Shown here: positions 44,579 to 53,500 of the stretch, piece by piece | How the letters are laid out: every line of letters begins with the position of its first letter | Numbering within the stretch: the first letter of the stretch is position 1 | NCBI GenBank assembly: GCA_031551355.1 | Contig: JAVBNT010000038.1 | Location: 1 to 64,000, forward strand | DNA length: 64,000 nucleotides | Origin: JAVBNT01 sp031551355 | Lineage (GTDB): Bacteria; Vulcanimicrobiota; CADAWZ01 | Direction: 5' to 3' | Notes under the pieces: model-generated | Seen by the model: only the letters and a program-made list of their open reading frames with translations | What the model was told of the DNA's origin: nothing | The model's database searches: none | Program-made: the position numbers and the translations under genes

Positions 44579-44591
44579 AAAATTTTTGCTG

Positions 44592-44617
44592 CAGAGGCCG
44601 TAAAGTTACGGCCTCTG
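44592..44617 (-). terminator. 12-bp hairpin between minus-strand genes
   Basis: CAGAGGCCGTAA pairs perfectly with TTACGGCCTCTG around a 2-nt loop, 15 nt after the stop of the metallothionein-like gene. The T run on the minus strand is weak and displaced. Confidence 0.6.
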
Positions 44618-44632
44618 AGAAGATTTAATCGG

Positions 44633-45286
44633 TTATTTAGACTGTTCGGTCTTTTTATTTTTCTCTATAGAATACAGATATCCCGAATTTTTCGACCATT
44701 TTTTGTCGATGAAACTGTTTTTGGCATCATAAATTTGCAGTGCCTGATACATTCCCATATCATTTACGTATTTTACGAATACTTTAGGCAGTTTTTCCGG
44801 TTTTATCCAGTAAGGATGCATTTCTGTTTTTGATGTGGCGGCCAGACTGATGCTCTTTCCGTCTTTGAGTAAAATTTTATATCCCGGTCCGTCTTTTTCA
44901 GCTTTTCCGATGACAATATAAGTATTTTTTCCGGCAGGCATTGCATCTGTTTTATCAAATTTCTTTTTTACACAGCGGCATTTTTCGCAGCAAAGGCAGG
45001 CTCCTTTGCAAGTGCATACCATTTCACATTTGCAGTCTTTGCAGCATTTACAGTCTCCGAGGCACTCGCATTTTTCCTTACATACGCATTTTTTGCAGCA
45101 ACTGCACTTGCCGCCGCATTTGCATGACTGTATGCATTTACAGTCTTTGCAGCATTTGCAGTTTACTTCCATCTTTGTTGCTTTTGTTTCCTTTGCCGGT
45201 GCGGCAGGCTCAGCTGCGAACAGGCTGCAGGATATAAGAATCATCCAGGCCGCAAAGATTGCAGCAATTTTTGCAATAGCTCTCAT
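44633..45286 (-). CDS. secreted metallothionein-like Cys-repeat protein
   Basis: 217 residues. A signal sequence ending near 'ISCSLFAA' may be a lipoprotein type. Residues 43-105 hold 26 Cys in three and a half copies of an 18-residue unit, CxCCxxCxCxxxCxCxxx (43-60, 61-78, 79-96, 97-105), with Lys/Asp/Glu between and no His. The C-terminal 110 residues form an unrelated domain ('NTYIVIGKAEKDGPGYKILL'). The Cys block should bind many soft metal ions. AGGGGG precedes the ATG. No metallothionein family known to me has this exact repeat, and export of such a protein is unusual. Confidence 0.8.
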   Translation of the reverse strand: MRAIAKIAAIFAAWMILISCSLFAAEPAAPAKETKATKMEVNCKCCKDCKCIQSCKCGGKCSCCKKCVCKEKCECLGDCKCCKDCKCEMVCTCKGACLCCEKCRCVKKKFDKTDAMPAGKNTYIVIGKAEKDGPGYKILLKDGKSISLAATSKTEMHPYWIKPEKLPKVFVKYVNDMGMYQALQIYDAKNSFIDKKWSKNSGYLYSIEKNKKTEQSK

Positions 45287-45378
45287 AACTTATAAAATCC
45301 CCCTCTTAAATAGATTTGTCTGTTAGACCACTCATGGATTCTATCCTCAGCGGTCGATACCTTTTTTAAGGATAGGCC

Positions 45379-46386
45379 TTAACTTTCCTTGATCGTGACC
45401 CCGCTGTGACTTAGATAGAACGGAAGAATTTGCGCTCCTGCCCCGGCGATGGATTTTTCCACATTGGCTTTATCTTCAGGGCGGCAAACGGTTACCAGAC
45501 ACCCACCTCCGCCGGCACCGCATATTTTAGACGCAAGGGCATTGGCTTTTTCGGCAGCGAAAATTATGGAATCAACTTTTTCATTGGTGACTCCTTCCGC
45601 CAGGCACTGGCGGTTGGACCATTCTTCTTTTAGAGCCGAAGCGATGTCCGTAAGACTTTCTTTTTTTATGGCCTCCCACATTTTTGATGAGGTTGCCTTT
45701 ATTCTTCTCATGCAGTCTCTTGTCACCTGGTTTCCGTCAATATAGCTTTTCATCATGTTCCAGTTATTGGTTCCTGAAAAGTGTGATATTCCGGTAAACG
45801 ACAATACTACGCATTCCGAGATCTTATTCAAAAATAATTTGGTGTTCAGTGAATTTTCATGAGTTATACCATGATCTGTAAAATGTATGGCACTGATACC
45901 TCCGAAGTAGGCACTGTAATAATCCTGTTTTCCGGTAGGGATGCCAAGGCTTCTGGCTTCTATATTGGCGCACCAGTCGATAAACTTGTGCGGATCGGCT
46001 TCTTTACCGCAGACTCTGCAAAGTCCATACATGAGCGCCACGAGCAGGCTTGATGAGGCCGCCAGCCCCGAACCATGCGGGACAGAGCTTTCCGTAGTTA
46101 TTTCCAGGCCCGTTTCAGGCTTGAAAAAATGTATCGCCCGTGCAATAAGGTCGAGTGAGCCGTTGGTTTCCAGCAAGTCGATATTATCCGCCGCTATTTC
46201 TTTTTTTAAATCTTTGGAATAGACTTTGATTTTTTTATCGTTTCTGGGTGATATCTCTACCGTAGTCGGCAGGTTTATGGCCATGTTTACTGTTAGGCCG
46301 CCTTCTTCAAATATATATAAAGGAAAGATGTCCAGAGTTCCTCCGGACAAATCTATTCTTGTAGGTGCGGTTATTTTTAAAGGCAT
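45379..46386 (-). CDS. GHMP-family sugar kinase (HddA-like)
   Basis: 335 residues: 'APTRIDLSGGTLDIFPLY' as the first GHMP motif, the ATP loop 'PHGSGLAASSSLLVALMYG' (about 90-108) and the third motif 'ICGAGGGGCLVT' near the end. It is closest in pattern to heptose-7-phosphate and related sugar kinases. It would phosphorylate a sugar for envelope polymers. AGGGAG precedes the ATG. No other polysaccharide gene is adjacent. Confidence 0.85.
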   Translation of the reverse strand: MPLKITAPTRIDLSGGTLDIFPLYIFEEGGLTVNMAINLPTTVEISPRNDKKIKVYSKDLKKEIAADNIDLLETNGSLDLIARAIHFFKPETGLEITTESSVPHGSGLAASSSLLVALMYGLCRVCGKEADPHKFIDWCANIEARSLGIPTGKQDYYSAYFGGISAIHFTDHGITHENSLNTKLFLNKISECVVLSFTGISHFSGTNNWNMMKSYIDGNQVTRDCMRRIKATSSKMWEAIKKESLTDIASALKEEWSNRQCLAEGVTNEKVDSIIFAAEKANALASKICGAGGGGCLVTVCRPEDKANVEKSIAGAGAQILPFYLSHSGVTIKES

Positions 46387-46621
46387 TGAATTTTCTCCCT
46401 TTATTTATTTGTTTTTCATAAAACCTGTAGGGTTCGTTTACCATTTATTTAATAGTGGACTGAAAAATTCAATAATCGCGATGTTTTTCCCTTGCGGTGA
46501 ACGATCAATTTTTGCTTTTGTTTGAAGAGATTTGCCCTTTAGAAGGACACTTATCATACTTTAAAGAAACTTAAAATTTATCGTCGTTTTATTATGATGT
46601 TTTATTAAGGAGCTATTAAAA

Positions 46622-47812
46622 ATGGAGAAAATATATCTCGCAGGAGCAGTAAGAACTCCAATTGGTGCCTTTCTTGGTTCTTTATCTACGCTTCATCCCA
46701 AAGACTTGGGAGCTATTGTTATAAAAGAATCAATTAAAAGGGCGGGATTGGATGCCGATGTTGTGGACGAAGTCATTATGGGCTCTGTTTTGCAGGGCGG
46801 GTTAGGGCAGAATGTTGCCCGCCAGTCCTCTATTGCCGCCGGTTTGAGTGATAAAATTCCAGCGTATACCGTAAATATGGTTTGCGGTTCGGGATTGCGA
46901 TCGGTTATTGATGCCGCCAGAATAATAGCTGCAGGTGAAGCTGATGTTATTGTTGCCGGTGGTGTGGAGTCAATGTCTTTTGCTCCGTATGTTTTGCCTA
47001 AAGCAAGAACAGGGCTGCGTATGGGAGATGCCGAGTTGAAAGATCTGATGATTTTTGACGGACTAACCTGTGCCCTGGGTAATTACCATATGGGAATCAC
47101 TGCGGAAAATGTTGCCGGGCAGTTTGCCGTAACGAGAGAGCAGCAGGATGCTTTTGCTTTTGAAAGTCAGAAAAAAGCTGCCATAGCGATGGAAACCGGT
47201 ATTTTTGATGAAGAAATTGTTTCTGTTTCCATCCCTCAGAGAAAAGGTGATCCGGTGGTCTTTTCCAAGGATGAGCATCCGAAGCCGTCGACGACGGTGG
47301 AATCGCTTGCTAAATTGCGTCCCGCGTTTAAAAAAGACGGTACAGTGACGGCCGGAAACGCTTCGGGAATAAATGACGGAGCCTCTGCCGTAGTCGTTTT
47401 TTCTGAAAAGGCTGCAGCCAAATATGGGATTACACCGATGGTTTCTTTGTCATCCTGGGCTTACGCCGGTGTAGATCCGTCCATTATGGGTATAGGACCG
47501 GTGGAGTCGGTAAGAAAGCTTCTTAGTAAATCGGGAATAAAACTTGAAGATATTGATCTTGTCGAAGCTAACGAAGCATTTGCTTCACAGTCTATAGCTG
47601 TCGGCAAAGAACTTGGCTGGTATGGAAACTCAATGGCGGACAAAGTTAACATACATGGGGGGGCTATCGCTCTTGGCCATCCGATAGGTGCGTCAGGAAC
47701 AAGGATTTTGACAACGCTCATGTATGAGATGAAGAGGAGCGGCCTTTCAAAAGGGCTTGCAACTCTTTGTATTGGCGGTGGCATGGGCATTTCCGTTCTT
47801 GTTGAAAAATAG
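46622..47812 (+). CDS. acetyl-CoA acetyltransferase (thiolase)
   Basis: 396 residues with all thiolase II signatures: nucleophile Cys in 'VNMVCGSGLRSV' (about 88), 'GNASGINDGA', the His of 'GGAIALGHPIGASG' (about 349) and the second Cys in 'ATLCIGGGMG' (about 379). It joins or splits acetoacetyl-CoA. AAGGAG precedes the ATG. The small KSI-like gene 58 nt downstream may share the transcript. Confidence 0.95.
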   Translation: MEKIYLAGAVRTPIGAFLGSLSTLHPKDLGAIVIKESIKRAGLDADVVDEVIMGSVLQGGLGQNVARQSSIAAGLSDKIPAYTVNMVCGSGLRSVIDAARIIAAGEADVIVAGGVESMSFAPYVLPKARTGLRMGDAELKDLMIFDGLTCALGNYHMGITAENVAGQFAVTREQQDAFAFESQKKAAIAMETGIFDEEIVSVSIPQRKGDPVVFSKDEHPKPSTTVESLAKLRPAFKKDGTVTAGNASGINDGASAVVVFSEKAAAKYGITPMVSLSSWAYAGVDPSIMGIGPVESVRKLLSKSGIKLEDIDLVEANEAFASQSIAVGKELGWYGNSMADKVNIHGGAIALGHPIGASGTRILTTLMYEMKRSGLSKGLATLCIGGGMGISVLVEK

Positions 47813-47870
47813 TGTTGTCTGTCCCCGTCTAATAAAACCTGGGGGGATCGGATGATAAAGGGAGGTTACT

Positions 47871-48245
47871 ATGTCTATTGATCAAAAGAAAGTTGTTGAG
47901 GATTTTTACAAACTGCTTAGAGACAGGGATTCGGATGCCTTTATTGAGCTTTTTGCGGAGAATGCCTCCGTTTTTTTCCCGGGTGTATCACAGCCTTCGG
48001 GGACATATCTGGGAAGGGACAAGATAAAAAGATTTTTCAGAAAGATGTTTACCTTTGTTCCCGATATGAGTTTTGAAATGACAAGGGTTATTCATTGTGA
48101 AAAGACCGTCTGCGTAGAATGGTCGCTTTCCGGAAATACAAGAAAAGGCGGTCTTGTTCTTAAAAACGGAGTGTCGATCTTTGAGGTGGACGGATACTCC
48201 ATAGTGTCGATGAATAGTTATATTGCTTCCGGACTTTTTGTCTGA
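47871..48245 (+). CDS. SnoaL/NTF2-like protein
   Basis: 124 residues of the cone-shaped NTF2/SnoaL fold: 'VVEDFYKLLRDRDSDAFIEL', 'YLGRDKIKRFFRKMF' and a C-terminal beta sheet. Members are polyketide cyclases, ketosteroid isomerases or carriers of hydrophobic ligands. GGGAGG precedes the ATG. It ends inside a 125-bp hairpin repeat. Confidence 0.75.
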   Translation: MSIDQKKVVEDFYKLLRDRDSDAFIELFAENASVFFPGVSQPSGTYLGRDKIKRFFRKMFTFVPDMSFEMTRVIHCEKTVCVEWSLSGNTRKGGLVLKNGVSIFEVDGYSIVSMNSYIASGLFV

Positions 48246-48369
48246 AATCAATTGAAATTGGCGAATCTGCGTCGTCAAATCCGATTTCGCTCATTCCGCC
48301 GTAGGAAGACTACGGCTCACTCGTCGAAACCGGACTTGCCTTGGCACCTTCACCAATTTGAATTGATTT
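48245..48369 (+). repeat. 125-bp long-hairpin repeat, copy 2
   Basis: Outer arms AAATCAATTGAAATTGG and its complement with one mismatch, an inner GATTTCG/CGAAA-C stem and a central CCGTAG-GAAGA-CTACGG hairpin. The core is close to the copy at 32361-32485, both are 125 bp long, and both begin at a stop codon. The rest of 48370-48699 holds a CCCCTCC/GGAGGGG hairpin (48392-48407) with the common GTGTCGTGGAGCGTCGGGG repeat, plus a partial right half near 48600-48665. No gene is seen there. Confidence 0.8.
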
Positions 48370-48699
48370 AAATTTCAATTTTGATAAATTCCCCTCCTTT
48401 GGAGGGGTGTCGTGGAGCGTCGGGGTGGTTTCCGCTATAGTTGTGCGGCTACGCCGCATGGACGATTGCAAGCCTGCAGGGCGTGACAATCCAGCCGTTT
48501 GTTTTTTGGGGATTGCTTCGTCTATGCTCCTCGCAATTACCTAAAGAGAATTGCCTGCGGACTTTTTGTCACTGCCAAGAATACTCTTTCTTAATTAATG
48601 CCTATTGAGATAAGACTATGGCTAATTTGTCGAAATCAGACCTTGCTTTAACGGTTTGAATTTATTTAAAAACTAATTTAATTTTAAGGAGGAGTATTT

Positions 48700-49536
48700 A
48701 TGAGCGGGGATTTCTATGCACCGCAGTCTGCAGCCGAAGCTGTCCGCATAAAAACTGCTGATAAAAAAGCGTTTTTTCTTGCCGGCGGCACTGTTCTTAA
48801 TACCTGGAGAAAAGGCCGTAATATAGGCCTTATTTCCCTGCACAGAATGGGACACAATCAAATAGAGCTTAAAGACGGGGTTATTACGATTGGTTCTATG
48901 GCTACATTGACGGAAATTTCGGTGAACAATTTATTTGCGGAAACTTCACCCTTAAGGGAAGTATCGGGATCTTGCAGGGCAATATCCAAGAATATAAGAA
49001 ATATGGCGACACTGGGCGGTGTCCTTGGCTCTTCCTTCAGCCGTTCGGATCTTTTGCCGGTTCTTCTGGCTCTGGATGCACATGTGTTGTTGTTGACTGA
49101 AGCTGGTGAGTCTTCGGTTCCTGTCGCCGACTTTCTGATGACGCCGCCGTCGGCATCTCCCAGATTAATTCTGGGGGTAAAAATAAAATCTGATGATTCG
49201 CTTACATTGAAAACGGCACGATTTGCCCGTTCTTCAAATGATTTACCTGTTGTTAAAACAGCTTGCTCATATAGATGCAGTGACGGTAAATTCAAGGATT
49301 TAAAAATCGCTGCCGGTGGAATATCCGATAAACCGATCAGGCTGCTTCCGCTAGAAATGGTGCTTGAAGGACAGGCTTGCTGTTCCGCTAAACTGAAAAA
49401 TGCTATTTGCAGTGTGATGGCGGAGATGAAGACACCTACCTCGGATTTGAGAGGCAGCGGAGATTTTAAGAAGGCTCTGGCTGTGGCTTTGCTTGAGGAT
49501 ATACTTATTTGCCGTGACAAGGAGGCTTGTTCCTAA
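48700..49536 (+). CDS. molybdenum hydroxylase FAD subunit
   Basis: 278 residues of the CoxM/XdhB-type FAD-binding family: 'FFLAGGTVLNTWRKGR' (about 24-39) and 'IRNMATLGGVLGSSF' (about 99-113) contact FAD. It passes electrons from the Fe-S centres to an acceptor. The stop overlaps the next start by one base (TAATG), so it forms one complex with the large subunit. AAGGAGG precedes the ATG. Confidence 0.9.
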   Translation: MSGDFYAPQSAAEAVRIKTADKKAFFLAGGTVLNTWRKGRNIGLISLHRMGHNQIELKDGVITIGSMATLTEISVNNLFAETSPLREVSGSCRAISKNIRNMATLGGVLGSSFSRSDLLPVLLALDAHVLLLTEAGESSVPVADFLMTPPSASPRLILGVKIKSDDSLTLKTARFARSSNDLPVVKTACSYRCSDGKFKDLKIAAGGISDKPIRLLPLEMVLEGQACCSAKLKNAICSVMAEMKTPTSDLRGSGDFKKALAVALLEDILICRDKEACS

Positions 49537-52337
49537 TGGAGTTAAATATATTGCTTAATGGTAAGAAAATGTCGCTTGAAGCTCAGCCTCTGGATAAGCT
49601 TTCAACGATACTTCACAACAAAGGACTTCTTTCCATCAGGACTAACTGCGACGGGCAGGGTACCTGTGGAGCATGCAGTGTTATTATCAACGGCGTTAAA
49701 AAGAATTCATGTCAGATAATTGCCGGCCAAATTGAAGACGGAACCGAGATTTTGACGGCCGAAGGCCTGACGAAAGGGCGTGAGCTTCACCCGATTCAGA
49801 ACGCATTTCTTGAAGCCGGTGTAGTTCAGTGCGGCCATTGTACACCCGGTATGATGCTTGCCGTTAAAGAACTTTTGGACCACCATCCGGATCCTACACC
49901 GGAACAGATGGAGGATTTTCTCTCCGGTAACATCTGCCGGTGTACCGGTTATAAACAGTTTTTTGATGTGCTTAAAATTCTTAAACAGCAGAGATCTTCA
50001 AACAGTCCGCAGTTTCGTGAAGACCTGAAAATAGTCGGAAAACCAATGCAAAAGATTGACGGGCCAAGACTTGTAAAGGCTGCGAAATCGTATGTTGACG
50101 ATATGGTTACCCCGGGAACTCTGATAATAAAGGTTCTGAAGAGTCCTCATGCCCATGCCAGAATACGTTCAATTGATGCTTCAAAGGCGGAAGCGCTTGA
50201 CGGCGTTGCTCTTGTTGTTACACATAAGAATGGGCCGTCAGTTCCGTATAATACTGCCGGTCAGGGATTCCCTGAGCCGTCTCCGTATGACTTCAGGCTG
50301 GTTGATTCCGTGATGCGCTATCTTGGTGACAGAGTTGCCATTGTGGCCGCTGAAACGGAAGAAATAGCCGAAAAGGCAATGGAACTTATTGAGGTCGATT
50401 ATGAAGTTTTGCCGGCAATCTTTGACCCATGGGAAGCAAGTAAGGGAGAGGTCCTGATTCAGGACAGGGATATCTCCGTGGATCCTCTGCATATCGGCCA
50501 GGATCCGAAAACGAACCGTGCCGCCCATAATTCCGGCGGCATAGGTGACCTTGAAAAAGGATTCGCTGAGGCTGATATTATTGTTGAAAGGGATTACGGC
50601 TCTTCTAAAGTTCAGTGTACTCCGATGGAAACCCACAGATGTTTTGCCTATATAGAAAATGAACGTTTGGTTATCAGGGCTTCAACACAGGTTCCCTGGC
50701 ATCTGCGCCGTATTGTGGCAAAAGTTCTTGGGATAAAAGAGAATCAGATCCATGTCATCAAGGAGCGCGTCGGCGGCGGTTACGGTGCCAAACAGGATAT
50801 TGTAATGGAAGATATCGTCGCATGGGTTACCTGGCAGACAGGGCGTCCTTCATATTACAAGATGACGAGGGAAGAAGAGTTTGTTAATACGAGAATCAGG
50901 CACCCTATGTACTTTACCGTTAGAGTCGGAGCCAAAAAAGACGGAACTTTGACGGCTATCGATATCAAGGAAATATCCGATACCGGGCCTTACGGTGTCC
51001 ATTGCCTTACGGTGCCCATGAACGCATGCTCAAAGTCACTGCCTTTGTATAAATGCGATAATATGCACTATGATGTTTCGACATACTATACCAACAATGT
51101 TATTTCCGGCGCGTATCAGGGATATGGCGCTCCCCAGGGAAGTTTTGCTCTGGGAATGGCTATCGCCGAGATTGCTGAAAAGCTTAATATTGATCTGCTT
51201 GATTTTATTAAGAAAAATATGGTTGAAAAAGGATTCAAGCTTGAAATCTTAAAATCCCTTGGCGAAGGTCAGGAGGGGATTGCTCAAGTGATCAGTTCCT
51301 GCGGTCTGAAAGAATGCCTCGACAGAGGTGCCAAACTGATTGGCTGGGATAAGCCGCTTGTCTCCGATAAGGAGTATCTGAAAAAGGGCAGGGGAGCTGT
51401 AATTATCCAGCAGGGTTCCGGTCTTCCGGGTATAGATTCCGCCAATGCCGAGATAAAAATGCTTGGTGACGGCACGTTTATGATTTTAATGGGCGGCACT
51501 GATCTCGGCACCGGTCTTGATACCCTTGCCGTAAAGGTTTCCGCCGAAACTCTTTGTGTAGATCCTAAGTCATTCTCACTGCTTTCATCCGATACGGATG
51601 TGACTCCGTTTGATGTCGGAGCATACGCTTCTTCGGGTACTTATTTCAGCGGAATGGCTGTTTGCCGTGCTGCAAGTGATATGAAGGAAAGGATACTGAG
51701 CTCGGCAGCCGAGCTTTTAAAGTGTGATAAATCCGTTTTGAAACTGGAATTTTCCGGTCGTATAACAGGAGGTCCCCGGGAAGTTACTTTCCCGGAGATA
51801 GCAGCTTTCACCCAGTCTGGAAACGGAATCGGACAGATTATCTCCAAAGGCAATTTTACGACTGAGGAGGCCCCTATTCCTTACGGAGCACATTTTGCCG
51901 AAGTTACCGTTGATGTACGCACAGGTGTTGTTACTGTCGATAAATATTATGCCGTTCAGGAATGCGGTACTCCGATTAATCCGGAACTTGCCGTCGGTCA
52001 GGTTTACGGCGGGGTCGTAAAATCAATAGGACATTCTATATTCGAAGAAATGAAGTTCGATTCCAAGGGTGCATGTCTGAATCCCGATTTTATGGATTAT
52101 AAAATCCCGATGATCAGGGATTTGCCTAAGGAGTTCAAATGTGAGCTGATACAGGTTGACGATCATCTGGGACCTTACGGCGCGAAATCTGTATCCGAGA
52201 TCAGCACTAACGGCGCGTCGGCTGTAATTGGAATTGCCATCTACAAGGCTACAGGGGTATGGATGTGCGACTGGCCGTTTACTGCCGAGCATGTATATAA
52301 GGCTCTCGCGGATGCCGGTAAAGCCGCGGTCTGTTAA
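49536..52337 (+). CDS. fused Fe-S/molybdopterin hydroxylase subunit
   Basis: 933 residues. The first 155 carry two 2Fe-2S sites ('CDGQGTCGACS', 'CGHC', 'CRCTGY'). The rest is the xanthine dehydrogenase-type molybdenum domain with 'RVGGGYGAKQD', 'GAYQGYGAPQGSF', 'GGTDLGTGLDTLAVKV' and the catalytic Glu in 'GAKSVSEISTNG' (about 900). The family hydroxylates purines, nicotinate or related heterocycles, or aldehydes. Fusion of the small and large subunits is seen in some lineages. Maturation genes (XdhC, MocA-like) are not in the window. Confidence 0.92.
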   Translation: MELNILLNGKKMSLEAQPLDKLSTILHNKGLLSIRTNCDGQGTCGACSVIINGVKKNSCQIIAGQIEDGTEILTAEGLTKGRELHPIQNAFLEAGVVQCGHCTPGMMLAVKELLDHHPDPTPEQMEDFLSGNICRCTGYKQFFDVLKILKQQRSSNSPQFREDLKIVGKPMQKIDGPRLVKAAKSYVDDMVTPGTLIIKVLKSPHAHARIRSIDASKAEALDGVALVVTHKNGPSVPYNTAGQGFPEPSPYDFRLVDSVMRYLGDRVAIVAAETEEIAEKAMELIEVDYEVLPAIFDPWEASKGEVLIQDRDISVDPLHIGQDPKTNRAAHNSGGIGDLEKGFAEADIIVERDYGSSKVQCTPMETHRCFAYIENERLVIRASTQVPWHLRRIVAKVLGIKENQIHVIKERVGGGYGAKQDIVMEDIVAWVTWQTGRPSYYKMTREEEFVNTRIRHPMYFTVRVGAKKDGTLTAIDIKEISDTGPYGVHCLTVPMNACSKSLPLYKCDNMHYDVSTYYTNNVISGAYQGYGAPQGSFALGMAIAEIAEKLNIDLLDFIKKNMVEKGFKLEILKSLGEGQEGIAQVISSCGLKECLDRGAKLIGWDKPLVSDKEYLKKGRGAVIIQQGSGLPGIDSANAEIKMLGDGTFMILMGGTDLGTGLDTLAVKVSAETLCVDPKSFSLLSSDTDVTPFDVGAYASSGTYFSGMAVCRAASDMKERILSSAAELLKCDKSVLKLEFSGRITGGPREVTFPEIAAFTQSGNGIGQIISKGNFTTEEAPIPYGAHFAEVTVDVRTGVVTVDKYYAVQECGTPINPELAVGQVYGGVVKSIGHSIFEEMKFDSKGACLNPDFMDYKIPMIRDLPKEFKCELIQVDDHLGPYGAKSVSEISTNGASAVIGIAIYKATGVWMCDWPFTAEHVYKALADAGKAAVC

Positions 52338-52358
52338 TTAACGATTTTTGGAGTTGGG

Positions 52359-52408
52359 GCGTCTTGTTAGGAACAAACGGGGCGCCCCATTTGCTCCTAA
52401 CAAGACGC
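52359..52408 (-). repeat. 50-bp near-perfect palindrome after hydroxylase gene
   Basis: Two 25-bp arms with no spacer: GCGTCTTGTTAGG...GGGGC against GCCCC...CCTAACAAGACGC. The two differences give A-C mismatches on the plus strand but G-U pairs on the minus strand. It begins 22 bases after the stop at 52337. It may be a terminator for either direction or an independent element. Confidence 0.6.
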
Positions 52409-52524
52409 TGTAGGCAAGGAGAACAATGATTCTCTGTGAAATACATCCTTGGATTACTGTGAGAATCCTTTTTTGAGTAAAGTTGCTCTAATATATGTAT
52501 TTGCAAAATATAGTTGCCAATCAA

Positions 52525-52551
52525 TAAAAAAAGCCGCTTAATGCGGCTTTT
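52525..52551 (-). terminator. terminator of the glycine-zipper B-A operon
   Basis: AAAAGCCGC/GCGGCTTTT with a 5-nt loop and a seven-T run on the minus strand, just after the stop at 52557. Confidence 0.85.
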
Positions 52552-52556
52552 GTGGT

Positions 52557-53486
52557 TTATGCTTTTGGCGTTTCCGGTTTCGGAGGCTTTGGCGTCGGCT
52601 TCGGCGGTTTATGCTGTCCGGCTTCTTTGGCTTCTTTTACCAGTCTCGACTTTTCAATGACAGCTCCGGCTATTCCACCGGCTACGGCTCCGAGAGCGAC
52701 TCCTATGAGTCCGCCGATTACAGTATAGCCGACTACATTAACTCCGTTATCAAACTCTACCCTGGGTTTGTCATAATATCCCATATTGGTTTTCGTCAAT
52801 GTCGGACTATATTTATGGTTGTAACCTTTGAGCTCTTCGTTTAAGGTTACGTCTCCTTTGGCGTTTAGATCTTTGATGTCGGCTCCGCCGGTAATGGTTT
52901 TCAAAGTCGTCGTAACCGGTTTTACTTCTTCGGAATATCCGCTTAGTGTATTTTGAACTATCGGCACTGACTCCTGCAGCACTTTCGGTTCGCCATAATT
53001 TTTGTAGGTGGCGCTTACTTCTCTCATCAGAACTTTTCCGTCCTGCATGACGGGATTGTTTTCGATGACATCCTGCATAAGCTCAGGATGAGGCGATTGA
53101 TCCGCCAGACCAATGCTGAAATATCCGGTCGGTATTTTACCAAGATTTTCCGGCTGCAATACCGGTTCCTGCCATGTTATTGTCTGCTCACCGATTTCAT
53201 TGGAGGTTATTATTTTACGCTCTGCCAGGCTTTTTCCGTAAAGAGCTCCGCCGACTCCGCCGACGGCACCGCCGATGACAGCACCGAACCCTATGGATTG
53301 CTTGCCTCTTTCACTTAAAGGCAAGAGTGCGGTCATTTTTTTGTAATCACTGTTTGCCGGAGACCTTTCAACTTTATCTTCGGTATTCAACTGAGGGTTT
53401 TGCTGTTCTGCCTCAGCTTCTGTTTTTATGCCGGCCCTTCCGCTTAGAATTGCCGCTGCCGTTAAATTATTTCCTATTGAATTCAT
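52557..53486 (-). CDS. glycine-zipper protein A
   Basis: 309 residues. The leader 'MNSIGNNLTAAAILSG' matches those of three neighbouring genes. A glycine-zipper membrane segment (about 66-86, 'GAVIGGAVGGVGGALYG') precedes a central region shared with the paralogues ('ITWQEPVLQ', 'NPVMQDGKVLM', 'NYGEPKV', 'GYNHKYSP'). A second zipper ('GGLIGVALGAVAGGIAGAVI', about 258-277) and a Lys/Pro-rich tail unique to this copy follow. No signal peptide. GGGAGG precedes the ATG, 14 nt after gene B. Function unknown. Confidence 0.8.
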   Translation of the reverse strand: MNSIGNNLTAAAILSGRAGIKTEAEAEQQNPQLNTEDKVERSPANSDYKKMTALLPLSERGKQSIGFGAVIGGAVGGVGGALYGKSLAERKIITSNEIGEQTITWQEPVLQPENLGKIPTGYFSIGLADQSPHPELMQDVIENNPVMQDGKVLMREVSATYKNYGEPKVLQESVPIVQNTLSGYSEEVKPVTTTLKTITGGADIKDLNAKGDVTLNEELKGYNHKYSPTLTKTNMGYYDKPRVEFDNGVNVVGYTVIGGLIGVALGAVAGGIAGAVIEKSRLVKEAKEAGQHKPPKPTPKPPKPETPKA

Positions 53487-53500
53487 ATCTTGGCCTCCCG

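Noticed and set aside
45006..45326. 106-codon frame opposite the Cys-repeat gene, rich in His/Leu/Gln
   Set aside because: Mirror of the Cys repeat; the minus-strand gene has a signal peptide, ribosome site and perfect repeat phase.
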